A stretch of DNA of 59,694 nucleotides, taken from UMGS1840 sp045661305 (GTDB lineage Bacteria > Bacillota > Clostridia > UMGS1840). Below, in pieces: positions 41,701 through 49,047 of this stretch. A program made the position numbers and the translations under genes. The notes under the pieces were generated by a model. The model made no database searches. It had not been told where the DNA came from and saw only the letters and a list, made by a program, of their open reading frames with translations. Each line of letters opens with the position of its first letter. Within the stretch, counting starts at the first letter, position 1. The DNA is taken from positions 1 to 59,694 of the forward strand of contig JAZRFJ010000042.1 in NCBI GenBank assembly GCA_045661305.1, written 5' to 3'.

Positions 41701-42403
41701 CTACCGAATCAATATTAGTTAAAAATGTTGTATGACGGCAATGGTCTGACCAATAAGTGTCAATCATTTTAATTTCAGTTATTGTCGGGTCTCTGTCTTC
41801 TGATTTAAAATAATCCTGTGTCATCTTTAAATCGTCAATATCCATAGCAAGACCATTTTTGGATAAAAACTCATTGAGACCATTTTCATCTAAATTTATA
41901 AAACCGTCTAATGTAGCAACTTCGGTTGGTATATCGTAATTTGTTTTTAAAGTATCAAACTTTTCTAAAGTTGCTTCTCTTGATTCAACAGGGTTTATAA
42001 CATATTTTTTTATTTTTTCAATATCATCGTTTGATAGTGTGCCATAAAGAATATAAACTCTTGCTGTTCTTACGATACAACGCTCTTTTTGCGAAATAAG
42101 CTGTATACATTCGGAAGCAGAGCTTGCTCTCTGGTCAAACTGTCCCGGAAGATACTCAACAGCAAATATGTTTTCACTTGGATTTTCAATTTCATCTGTT
42201 ACTATATCAAGCTGTGGCTCAGAAAAAACAGTTTTCTTTGAGTATTCAAATAATTCCTCATCAATATTTTCAACATCATATCTGTTTAAAAGTCTTAAAT
42301 CTGTAAGACTTGTTATATTAAGCAGATTAATAATATCATTTTTAAGTGATTTTGCTTCATTTGCAAATTCGCTTTTTTTCTCAACATATATTCTGTAAAC
42401 CAT
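38714..42403 (-). CDS. purL: Phosphoribosylformylglycinamidine synthase (single-chain PurL)
   Basis: Converts FGAR to FGAM with glutamine and ATP. 1229 residues: the large fused form containing PurS-like N-terminal, PurL core with FKNETHNHPTEIEPFGGAATCIGG and SYSS-type loops, a second AIR-synthase-like half, and a class I glutaminase domain at the C-terminus with the catalytic Cys in MCGICNGFQAL (near residue 1080) and VPISHGEGRF. Single-chain PurL is usual in Proteobacteria and many Clostridia, while Bacilli use PurSQL. Unlike GuaA and the PurF homologue of this window, its glutaminase looks intact. 20 bp after purD. Confidence 0.97.
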   Translation of the reverse strand: MVYRIYVEKKSEFANEAKSLKNDIINLLNITSLTDLRLLNRYDVENIDEELFEYSKKTVFSEPQLDIVTDEIENPSENIFAVEYLPGQFDQRASSASECIQLISQKERCIVRTARVYILYGTLSNDDIEKIKKYVINPVESREATLEKFDTLKTNYDIPTEVATLDGFINLDENGLNEFLSKNGLAMDIDDLKMTQDYFKSEDRDPTITEIKMIDTYWSDHCRHTTFLTNIDSVEFEDKLLEDTYNEYLSMRKELNRTKDITLMDIATIAVKYLKTNGKLDKLDESEEINACTVKIKVKINGKDEDWLLLFKNETHNHPTEIEPFGGAATCIGGAIRDPLSGRSYVYAAMRVTGAANPLKKVSETIKGKLPQRKIVTTAASGYSSYGNQIGLATGQVDEIYHEGYVAKRMEIGAVIAAAPQCNVRRERPEDGDIVILLGGKTGRDGCGGATGSSKSHTLESLESCGAEVQKGNAPEERKLQRLFRNKEASSMIKRCNDFGAGGVSVAIGELADGLDINLNAVPKKYDGLDGTELAISESQERMAVVVDKNDAEAFCKLAESENLEATIVATVKADPRLTMTWNGKEIVNIKREFLNSNGATKHIDIKAAPVKDYNKNVSGTFNELYLALADDLNVCSKRGLSERFDSTIGAGTVLMPFGGKNQKTPIQAMVNKISVENAHTDTCSYMSWGYNPFISEKSPYHGAYLAVVESVSKLIATGAEFKDVYLTFQEYFEKPGKNAKSWGKPLAALLGAFKAQKELEIGSIGGKDSMSGTFEDITVPPTLVSFAVTTGKTEDVISPEFKKADSKVVFLKCEYDENNLPKTSSLLENFKIVNKLVKEKKILSAYTPTYGGIAEAVMKMAMGNDIGFIFDSSVTMEEIFGYNYGSFILELSDDTNVGTLLGKTTNEKEISYKDNKVSFVKLFKAYEDKLEEIYPCNIKNDMEAPETFSYYAKERVSPSIKVAKPKILIPVFPGTNCEYDTAKAMNDAGGESEIFVINNLTASKVSQSVEAFAKKIKESQIIFIPGGFSGGDEPDGSGKFITAFFRNEAIKEAVSDLLDNRYGLMCGICNGFQALIKLGLVPYGKIIDTDEHCPTLTFNTIGRHQSKLVQTRIASNKSPWLSKTNVGDIYNVPISHGEGRFIADEALINELKNNGQIITQYVDLNGNPTYDIQYNPNGSVCAIEGITSPDGRVLGKMGHSERKDKDLYKNVIGKYDMQMFESAVEFFK

Positions 42404-42422
42404 TATTATGTATTCCTTTCAT

Positions 42423-43676
42423 TTATTTTAAAAGAGCTTTTTTGCCTATATCCTTACGGTAGAATGCATTTTCAAAGCTTACAGTATTAACTTTATCATA
42501 AGCATTTTTGATTGCATTTTCCAAACTGTCCGCAACTCCTGTTACACCAAGAACTCTTCCGCCTGAGGTTACAGTTTTTCCATCTTTTATTTTAGCTCCC
42601 GCAACATATATCGTATTATCGTCAGGCATTTTAATTTCAAATCCTGTTTCATATTTTTGAGGATATCCATTTGATGCCATAATAACACAGCATGCTGCAC
42701 CGTCTTTGAATTTAACTTCAGCTTCATCCAGCTTACCGTCATAGATTTTGAGCATTATATCAAGTAAATCGCTTTCTAAAAGGGGAAGAACCACCTGTGT
42801 TTCAGGGTCACCAAAACGGCAATTATATTCTATAACCTTAACACCGTCTTTTGTAATCATAAGTCCGAAATAAAGACATCCTGAGAATGGTCTTCCTTCT
42901 TTTTGAAGAGATTCTATTGTTGGCAAGAATATATTTTTCATACATTCTTCTTCAATATCTTTTGTGTAATAAGGATTTGGTGCAATAGTACCCATTCCGC
43001 CTGTATTTAAGCCTTCATCATTATCTAAAGCTCTTTTGTGGTCCATTGAAGAAACCATAGGAATAATTGTTTTACCGTCTGTAAAAGCAAGCACAGAAAC
43101 TTCAGGTCCTTCTAAAAATTCTTCAACAACAATATTATTTCCGCTTTCTCCAAAGACTTTATCTTCCATAATTTCTTTAACAGCACTGTAAGCTTCTTCT
43201 CTTGTCTGTGCAATTATTACGCCTTTTCCGAGTGCAAGTCCGTCTGCTTTAATAACAGTAGGAATAGGGGCAGTTTCAAGATATTTCAAAGCTTCCGAAG
43301 CGTCAGAAAATACTTCATATTTTGCAGTAGGAATATTGTATTTTTTCATAAAGTTTTTGGAAAATACTTTACTTCCTTCCAAAATTGCCGCATTCTTTTT
43401 AGGTCCAAAGGTTTTAATTCCTTTTTCGTTTAATTTATCAACTGCACCTAAAACAAGCGGGTCATCAGGTGCAACAATAGCAAAATCAATTTTTTCATTT
43501 ACTGCAAACTCAACAATTTTATCTATATCCTTTGCACCGATATCGACACATGTTGCATCTTTTGCAATCCCTCCATTTCCGGGAAGTGCAAAAATTTCGG
43601 TAACATTTTTGTTTTCTTTTATTTTTTTAATTATGGCGTGTTCTCTGCCACCACCGCCAACAACCATTATTTTCAT
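42423..43676 (-). CDS. purD: Phosphoribosylamine--glycine ligase
   Basis: Joins phosphoribosylamine and glycine to GAR using ATP. 417-residue ATP-grasp enzyme with VVGGGGREHAI at the start, GNGGIAKDA, PDDPLVLG, KADGLALGKGV, GPEVSVLAFTDG and the metal-binding EYNCRFGDPETQ. Gap of about 20 bp on each side in the purine operon; AAAGGA before the ATG. Confidence 0.98.
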   Translation of the reverse strand: MKIMVVGGGGREHAIIKKIKENKNVTEIFALPGNGGIAKDATCVDIGAKDIDKIVEFAVNEKIDFAIVAPDDPLVLGAVDKLNEKGIKTFGPKKNAAILEGSKVFSKNFMKKYNIPTAKYEVFSDASEALKYLETAPIPTVIKADGLALGKGVIIAQTREEAYSAVKEIMEDKVFGESGNNIVVEEFLEGPEVSVLAFTDGKTIIPMVSSMDHKRALDNDEGLNTGGMGTIAPNPYYTKDIEEECMKNIFLPTIESLQKEGRPFSGCLYFGLMITKDGVKVIEYNCRFGDPETQVVLPLLESDLLDIMLKIYDGKLDEAEVKFKDGAACCVIMASNGYPQKYETGFEIKMPDDNTIYVAGAKIKDGKTVTSGGRVLGVTGVADSLENAIKNAYDKVNTVSFENAFYRKDIGKKALLK

Positions 43677-43698
43677 AGTAATAATTTCCTTTCTTATT

Positions 43699-44883
43699 TT
43701 AGTGATGGAAAAGTCTCATATGTGTGAAGCACATTGAAATGCCATATTTATTACATACATCAATAACATTGTCGTCTCTTATTGAGCCACCTGGCTGTGC
43801 AATATAAGAAACTCCGCTTCTGTGTGCTCTTTCTATATTATCACCAAATGGGAAGAAAGCATCAGATGCAAGGGCAACGCCTTTTATTTTTGATAGATAT
43901 TCTTTTTGTTCTTCTTTTGTAAACGGCTCTGGTTTTTCTTTAAAGAGTGTCTGCCATACTCCGTCTGCTAAAACATCCTCGTCATCATCAGAAATATATA
44001 CATCAATCGCATTATCTCTGTCAGGTCTTTTCACAGTATCTAAAAATGGAAGATTTAAAACTTTTTCGTGCTGTCTTAAATGCCATATATCAGCTTTATT
44101 TCCTGCGAGTCTTGTACAATGTATTCTTGACTGTTGTCCCGCACCAACACCGATTGCCTGACCGTCAACAGCATAGCAAACTGAATTTGACTGTGTATAT
44201 TTTAAGGTTATAAGTGCGATAATAAGGTCAATTTTGGCATCATCAGGAATGTTTTTGTTTTCAGTCACTATTTCATTTAAAAGTTCATTATGAATTTTAA
44301 AATTATTTCTTCCTTGTCTGAATGTAATTCCAAAAACCTGTTTTTCTTCAATTTCTTGAGGAATATAGTTTTCATCAATCTTTATGATGTTATATGTTCC
44401 TTTTCTTTTTCCTTTTAGAATTTCGAGTGCATCTTCATCATAGTCAGGTGCAATTACACCGTCAGAAACTTCTCTTGCAATAAGCTTTGCTGTTGTAACA
44501 TCACATTTATCAGAAAGTGCAATCCAATCTCCGAAAGAAGACATTCTGTCTGTTCCTCTTGCTCTTGCATAAGCAGTTGCAAGCGGGGAGTCATCAAGAC
44601 CTTCAATATCGTCAACAAAGCAAGCTTTTTTTAAACTATCACTCATTTTTTTGCCAACTGCAGCTGATGTTGGGCTTACATGCTTAAATGAAGCTGCACA
44701 TGGAAGATTAACTGCTTCTTTTATTTCTTTTACAAGCTGCCAACTGTTTAATGCATCTAAAAAATTAATGTATCCAGGTCTTCCGCACAGTATCTCGATA
44801 GGCAAATCAGTATTATCTGCCATATAAATTTTAGATGGCTTCTGATTTGGATTACATCCGTATTTTAACTCAAATTCTTTCAT
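43699..44883 (-). CDS. AICAR formyltransferase (stand-alone, PurH C-terminal-type)
   Basis: Transfers the formyl group of 10-formyl-THF to AICAR, giving FAICAR. The 394 residues correspond only to the AICARFT domain of bifunctional PurH (normally about 510-590 residues). LKYGCNPNQKP is the counterpart of LRYGENPHQ, FKHVSPTSAAVG keeps the catalytic Lys-His, and DAFFPFGDNIERAHRSGV and YIAQPGGSIRDD match the C-terminus. The N-terminal IMP cyclohydrolase half is missing; the upstream PurO-type gene supplies that activity. AAAGGA before the ATG. Confidence 0.93.
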   Translation of the reverse strand: MKEFELKYGCNPNQKPSKIYMADNTDLPIEILCGRPGYINFLDALNSWQLVKEIKEAVNLPCAASFKHVSPTSAAVGKKMSDSLKKACFVDDIEGLDDSPLATAYARARGTDRMSSFGDWIALSDKCDVTTAKLIAREVSDGVIAPDYDEDALEILKGKRKGTYNIIKIDENYIPQEIEEKQVFGITFRQGRNNFKIHNELLNEIVTENKNIPDDAKIDLIIALITLKYTQSNSVCYAVDGQAIGVGAGQQSRIHCTRLAGNKADIWHLRQHEKVLNLPFLDTVKRPDRDNAIDVYISDDDEDVLADGVWQTLFKEKPEPFTKEEQKEYLSKIKGVALASDAFFPFGDNIERAHRSGVSYIAQPGGSIRDDNVIDVCNKYGISMCFTHMRLFHH

Positions 44884-44908
44884 TTTTTATATCCTTTCAG
44901 TAAAGAGA

Positions 44909-45631
44909 TTATTTTTCATTTTTATTAAATAATACTTCTGTTGTTTCACTATTTTCTAAGCTTATATAACGAACACAGAGAGAGATTTTGTTTTCTTCGT
45001 TAAGACTATTCCAGATTTTATCTGCAAATGTATCAATATCATTATCAATCTTAACTCTGTGCGGTTCTCCTGTAAAAGTAGGGAGAGGATTACCATCGCA
45101 GTTATATGTGTGGATAAAGTGTCCAAGACCATTTATAGGAGCATAGGAATAAGTAAAACGATTACATACGTTTCCTTTTTCGTCTCCACTTTTTAAAATA
45201 CTCATTTTATAGGTAAAATCAGTTTCTGAAAAATCAAGCATTGCACTTATTCTTGGAGTGAAATTAGGAGCATCAGGCTCAAATTCTCGTGTTTCTAATG
45301 CCTGTTCAAATGTTTTTCCATCTTTAATAAAATCATAGATTGTATCTGTCTGGTCACCATTTGTAACAATAAGCTTATTTTCATATTCTCTTATCGGTGC
45401 GTAAATTATAAGTGACGGGTCTTCAACCTTTGATTCATCAAAAGGATAAATAATGATATCATTATCTTTTTTTGTAAAGATTCTGTTTCTGCTGTTAGCA
45501 CTTCTTCCCATAATGAAATACGCAATAACAGCGTTCTTTCCGTCCTCACTTTTTCCAACAACAATTCCGCGTCCCTGATAAGCATTGTTTTTTAACATTT
45601 CATCAAGTGAATTAATATTATATATACTCAT
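44909..45631 (-). CDS. purO: PurO-type IMP cyclohydrolase
   Basis: Closes FAICAR to IMP, the last step of the pathway. 240 residues with GRGIVVGKSEDGK and YFIMGRSANSRNRIF near residues 21-51, the signature of the IMP_cyclohyd (archaeal PurO) family, unrelated to the PurH N-terminal domain. It sits immediately before the stand-alone AICAR formyltransferase, so the two replace bifunctional PurH. First described in methanogens, the family also occurs in some Clostridia. Start backed by CGAGG; 17 bp after purN. Confidence 0.9.
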   Translation of the reverse strand: MSIYNINSLDEMLKNNAYQGRGIVVGKSEDGKNAVIAYFIMGRSANSRNRIFTKKDNDIIIYPFDESKVEDPSLIIYAPIREYENKLIVTNGDQTDTIYDFIKDGKTFEQALETREFEPDAPNFTPRISAMLDFSETDFTYKMSILKSGDEKGNVCNRFTYSYAPINGLGHFIHTYNCDGNPLPTFTGEPHRVKIDNDIDTFADKIWNSLNEENKISLCVRYISLENSETTEVLFNKNEK

Positions 45632-45648
45632 ATTTTAACCTCGTATTT

Positions 45649-46269
45649 TTAAATTTTTTCTTCCAAAATCTCTTTACAAACCTTTTCCAAAGCTCTTGGG
45701 AAAATAATCCATTCAGCTTCTTCCATAACTCTTTTCTGTAAAACTTCAGGAGTGTCATCTTCTTTTATCTCAACAGCTTTTTGCATTATAATTTTTCCGC
45801 CGTCAGGAATTTCATTAACAAAATGCACAGTTGCACCTGTTATTTTAACACCATATTCAAGTGCTTTTTCATGCACTTTAAGTCCGTAAAAGCCTTTCCC
45901 ACAAAAAGAGGGGATAAGGGAGGGGTGTATATTTAAAATCCTGTTTTCATATTTTTTTGTAAAATTCTCAGAAAGAATACTCATAAATCCTGCTAAAACA
46001 ATAACTTCAATTTCATTTTCTTCCAAAATTGATATGATTCTTTTTTCAAATTCTTCCTGACTTCCCATAGATTTTTTGGTAACAACAGCTGTTTTTATTC
46101 CTGCATTTTCGGCTCTTGTTAAAGCGTAAGCACCCTCAACATTTGAAATAACAACAGAAAGCTCACTATGAGTTACATCGCCTTTTTGTATTGCATCAAT
46201 AATTGCCTGAAGATTTGTTCCGCCACCTGAAACCAAAACCGCAGTTCTTACTTTGTTTGTGCTTAACAT
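45649..46269 (-). CDS. purN: Phosphoribosylglycinamide formyltransferase (folate-dependent)
   Basis: Formylates GAR with 10-formyl-THF. 206 residues with VLVSGGGTNLQAIIDA at the start, the catalytic NIHPSLIPSF (Asn and His near 109-111) and GATVHFVNEIPDGGKII with the catalytic Asp. Its ATG overlaps the purM stop codon by seven bases (ATGTTAA), indicating translational coupling. Confidence 0.97.
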   Translation of the reverse strand: MLSTNKVRTAVLVSGGGTNLQAIIDAIQKGDVTHSELSVVISNVEGAYALTRAENAGIKTAVVTKKSMGSQEEFEKRIISILEENEIEVIVLAGFMSILSENFTKKYENRILNIHPSLIPSFCGKGFYGLKVHEKALEYGVKITGATVHFVNEIPDGGKIIMQKAVEIKEDDTPEVLQKRVMEEAEWIIFPRALEKVCKEILEEKI

Positions 46270-47300
46270 ATTACCACGCTTTCGTCACCTTTTGTAATAT
46301 GACCGATTACATAAGCATCTTCACCGTTTTTCTTTAAAATTTCAATAGCTTTATCTGCATCTTCTTTATTTACAACGATACTCATACCTACACCCATATT
46401 GAATGTGTTGAACATATCTCTTTCAGGAATATTTCCTGTTTTTGCGATAAGCTCAAATATAGGAAGAATTTTTAAAGATGCTCTGTCTATATTTGCACAG
46501 AAGCCTTTTGGTAAGCTTCTTGGAATATTTTCATAAAAGCCTCCGCCTGTTATATGAGAAACAGCTTTAACAGTTACTTCTTCAAAAAGTGCAAGCATAG
46601 GTTTTACATATATTTTTGTAGGGGTAAGGAGTGCTTCTCCGATAGATTTTCCGCCAAGTTCATTAAGAGGTGTTTTTATATCTGCATTTTCTATATCAAA
46701 TACTTTTCTTACCAAAGAAAAACCGTTAGAATGAACACCGCTTGACGGGAGAGCAATAATTACATCGCCTTCTTTTATTGTAGAATTATCAAGTATTTTT
46801 GATTTATCAACAACACCAACAGAAAAACCTGCAAGGTCATATTCGTCTACAGGATAGAAGCCCGGCATTTCTGCAGTTTCACCACCAACAAGTGATGCAC
46901 CTGACATAACACAACCGTCTGCAATACCTTTAACTATTGATGCAATTTTTTCAGGAACATTTTTTCCGCAAGCTATGTAGTCAAGGAAAAGAAGTGGTTT
47001 TGCACCGCAGCAAATTATATCATTAACGCACATTGCAACACAGTCAATACCAACAGTATCATGCTTGTCCATCAAAAATGCAAGCTTTAATTTTGTTCCT
47101 ACTCCGTCAGTTCCGCTAACTAAAACAGGTTTTGTAATTCCTGTTATATCAAGCTCAAAAAGACCACCGAAACCTCCGATATCAGAAATTGCACCTGAGG
47201 TTAAAGTTTTCTTTATGTGTTCTTTCATAAGCTCTACTGCTTTATAACCGGCTGTAATATCAACTCCGGCATCTTTATAACTTTCGCTGTAACTTTTCAT
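46263..47300 (-). CDS. purM: Phosphoribosylformylglycinamidine cyclo-ligase (AIR synthetase)
   Basis: ATP-dependent ring closure of FGAM to AIR. 345 residues from the ATG at 47300, where family pattern MKSYSESYKDAGVDI begins; an ATG four codons earlier (47312) is only two bases after AAAGG and less likely. DIGGFGGLFEL, SGTDGVGTKLKLA, MCVNDIICCGAKPLLFLDY and HITGGGFYENIPR are typical. Second gene of the operon, overlapping purN. Confidence 0.97.
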   Translation of the reverse strand: MKSYSESYKDAGVDITAGYKAVELMKEHIKKTLTSGAISDIGGFGGLFELDITGITKPVLVSGTDGVGTKLKLAFLMDKHDTVGIDCVAMCVNDIICCGAKPLLFLDYIACGKNVPEKIASIVKGIADGCVMSGASLVGGETAEMPGFYPVDEYDLAGFSVGVVDKSKILDNSTIKEGDVIIALPSSGVHSNGFSLVRKVFDIENADIKTPLNELGGKSIGEALLTPTKIYVKPMLALFEEVTVKAVSHITGGGFYENIPRSLPKGFCANIDRASLKILPIFELIAKTGNIPERDMFNTFNMGVGMSIVVNKEDADKAIEILKKNGEDAYVIGHITKGDESVVIC

Positions 47301-47345
47301 GTTTTTTACCATTACCTTTCTTTTTCAAGTTTTATATACAAATAA

Positions 47346-47840
47346 TTAATTATTAAATTTTTCTTCAATAGCTTTGTTTTTTGTAAGAACATTTTGGGTT
47401 GCTTTTTTTCTTTTTTCAAAAAGCTTTGAAGCAATATTTTCATCACTTACACTAAGAATTTCGATTGCAAGAAGTGCTGCGTTTACCGCACCGTCAATAG
47501 CAACAGTTGCAACAGGGATACCTGATGGCATCTGGACTGTTGATAAAAGAGCATCAAGTCCGTCAAGTGTTGAAGATTTCACAGGAATACCGATTACAGG
47601 AAGAGTGGTATTTGCAGCTATCGCACCGGCTAAATGAGCGGCTTTACCTGCAGCAGCAATAATTGCACCAAAACCGTTTTCACGGGCATTTTGGGAAAAT
47701 TCCTTTGCTTCAACAGGTGTTCTGTGAGCAGAATAAACATGTACTTCAAACGGGATTTCATATTCTTTCAATGTTTCGATAGCTTTTTCGCAAATAGGAA
47801 GGTCGCTGTCAGAGCCCATAATAATTGCAACTTTTTTCAT
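47346..47840 (-). CDS. purE: N5-carboxyaminoimidazole ribonucleotide mutase
   Basis: 164-residue class I PurE, converting N5-CAIR to CAIR. IIMGSDSDLPICEKA at the start, VYSAHRTP, and AAAGKAAHLAGAIAANT are present. The common AGGAAHLPG reads AGKAAHLAG, which may point to the class II, CO2-using type; no purK is seen in this window. First gene of the operon behind the ZTP riboswitch. Confidence 0.95.
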   Translation of the reverse strand: MKKVAIIMGSDSDLPICEKAIETLKEYEIPFEVHVYSAHRTPVEAKEFSQNARENGFGAIIAAAGKAAHLAGAIAANTTLPVIGIPVKSSTLDGLDALLSTVQMPSGIPVATVAIDGAVNAALLAIEILSVSDENIASKLFEKRKKATQNVLTKNKAIEEKFNN

Positions 47841-47867
47841 TTTTTAAAATTCCTTTCAGTTTGTAAA

Positions 47868-47910
47868 ATAAAAAAAACAGGCAGAACTATCTTTTAAAAA
47901 TAGTTCTGCC
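47868..47910 (-). terminator. Riboswitch-controlled terminator before purE
   Basis: Minus-strand GGCAGAACTAT and ATAGTTCTGCC (47880-47910) followed by TGTTTTTTTT. Its 5' arm overlaps the last bases of the ZTP aptamer (CTGGGCA), so ligand binding can prevent it from forming. Confidence 0.9.
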
Positions 47911-47996
47911 CAGACGGTCGGCTAAAATCCTTTTTTTATGGATTTATAATCTTTTTGCTTCCCGGCAGTTATCTGCCATTATCCGTCAGTAACAAA
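47904..47996 (-). ncRNA. ZTP (pfl motif) riboswitch
   Basis: On the minus strand the leader reads ACTGACGGATAATGGCAGAT followed by AACTGCCGGGAAGC, a linker with a short hairpin, then GCCGACCGTCTGGGCA. The conserved 3' pseudoknot block CCGACCG-CTGGGC is diagnostic of the pfl motif. It binds ZTP/ZMP, which build up when 10-formyl-THF is limiting, and turns on purine and one-carbon genes. An overlapping terminator gives a transcriptional ON switch for purE through fhs. Confidence 0.93.
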
Positions 47997-48018
47997 AAGA
48001 TAGTTTTAATATGAGAAT

Positions 48019-48047
48019 ATTATACCAAAATATAGTGCTTATGTCAA
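48019..48047 (-). promoter_or_regulatory. Promoter of the purine operon
   Basis: Minus-strand TTGACA (48042-48047), 17-bp spacer, TATAAT (48019-48024), about 20 bp before the riboswitch. Confidence 0.85.
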
Positions 48048-48097
48048 GCAGTTTTTTCGATTTTTTATTACTTTTTTACCTTTTTTTCTAAAAAGTT

Positions 48098-49024
48098 TTA
48101 TTTAAAAAGGGGAGTGGAAAAATATCTTTCTGCAGTATCAGGAAGTACAGTAACAACAGTTTTTCCTTTTCCGAGTTTTTTTGCAAGCTTTATAGCAGCA
48201 GCAACATTTGTTCCTGATGAAATTCCGCACATAATTCCCTCTTTTGAAGCAAGCTCCTTTGCTGTCTTTATCGCTTCATCATCATTTATTATACATATGT
48301 CCGAAAATATTTCAAGATTTAAAATATCAGGGATAATCCCGTCACCTATACCCATCTGAAGATGAGTACCGATTGAACCACCGGATAAAATTGCTGCATG
48401 TTCAGGCTCTACTGCCCAGATTGTGATATCAGGATTATATTTTTTTAATGTTTCGCCAATTCCTGTTATTGTTCCGCCTGTGCCAATTCCTGAACAAAAA
48501 CCGTGTATAGGACCGTCAATCTGCTCAATTATTTCAATACCTGTACAAGAGCGTTGAATTTGCGGATTCGCAGGATTGGTAAATTGCTGAGGAACAAAAA
48601 CATTATTATCTTCTTTTTGCATTTTTAAAGCTGTATGTAAACATTCTTCAATACATTCTCCAATATTTCCTGCATCGTGAATAAGAATAACCTCAGCACC
48701 ATAATGCTCAACAAGCTTACGCCTTTCTTCACTTACAGAATCAGGCATTATTATTTTTGTTTTGTATCCTTTAACAGCTCCAACAAGGGCAAGACCAATT
48801 CCTTGATTTCCGCTTGTAGGCTCGACAATTACAGTATCTTTTGTAAGGAGACCTTTCTTTTCGGCATCTTCTATCATATTAAGAGCAGTTCTTGTTTTGA
48901 TGGAACCACCAACATTAAGTCCCTCAAATTTTACAAAAATCTGAGCACCGTCAGGGTCACCCATATTATTTAATTTAATCATCGGAGTATTTCCGATTGC
49001 TTCCAATATATTGTTATAAACCAT
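48098..49024 (-). CDS. cysK: Cysteine synthase-family PLP enzyme
   Basis: 308 residues from the ATG at 49024 (GGAGG upstream; the longer frame from 49060 overlaps trkH). Fold-type II PLP enzyme with the Schiff-base Lys in VGGSIKTRTALNMI, SGNQGIGLA (near 70-80), GTGGTITGIG for the phosphate, and CGISSGTNVAAA. Classical O-acetylserine sulfhydrylases have SVKDR where this has SIKTR, so a related beta-replacement activity is possible. It follows trkA-trkH with almost no gap, an unusual partnership. Confidence 0.87.
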   Translation of the reverse strand: MVYNNILEAIGNTPMIKLNNMGDPDGAQIFVKFEGLNVGGSIKTRTALNMIEDAEKKGLLTKDTVIVEPTSGNQGIGLALVGAVKGYKTKIIMPDSVSEERRKLVEHYGAEVILIHDAGNIGECIEECLHTALKMQKEDNNVFVPQQFTNPANPQIQRSCTGIEIIEQIDGPIHGFCSGIGTGGTITGIGETLKKYNPDITIWAVEPEHAAILSGGSIGTHLQMGIGDGIIPDILNLEIFSDICIINDDEAIKTAKELASKEGIMCGISSGTNVAAAIKLAKKLGKGKTVVTVLPDTAERYFSTPLFK

Positions 49025-49047
49025 TTTTTCTTTTCCTCCGAAATTGA

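Noticed and set aside
47841..48060. Purine (guanine/adenine) riboswitch before purE
   Set aside because: The conserved elements are those of the pfl/ZTP motif, not the three-way purine aptamer.
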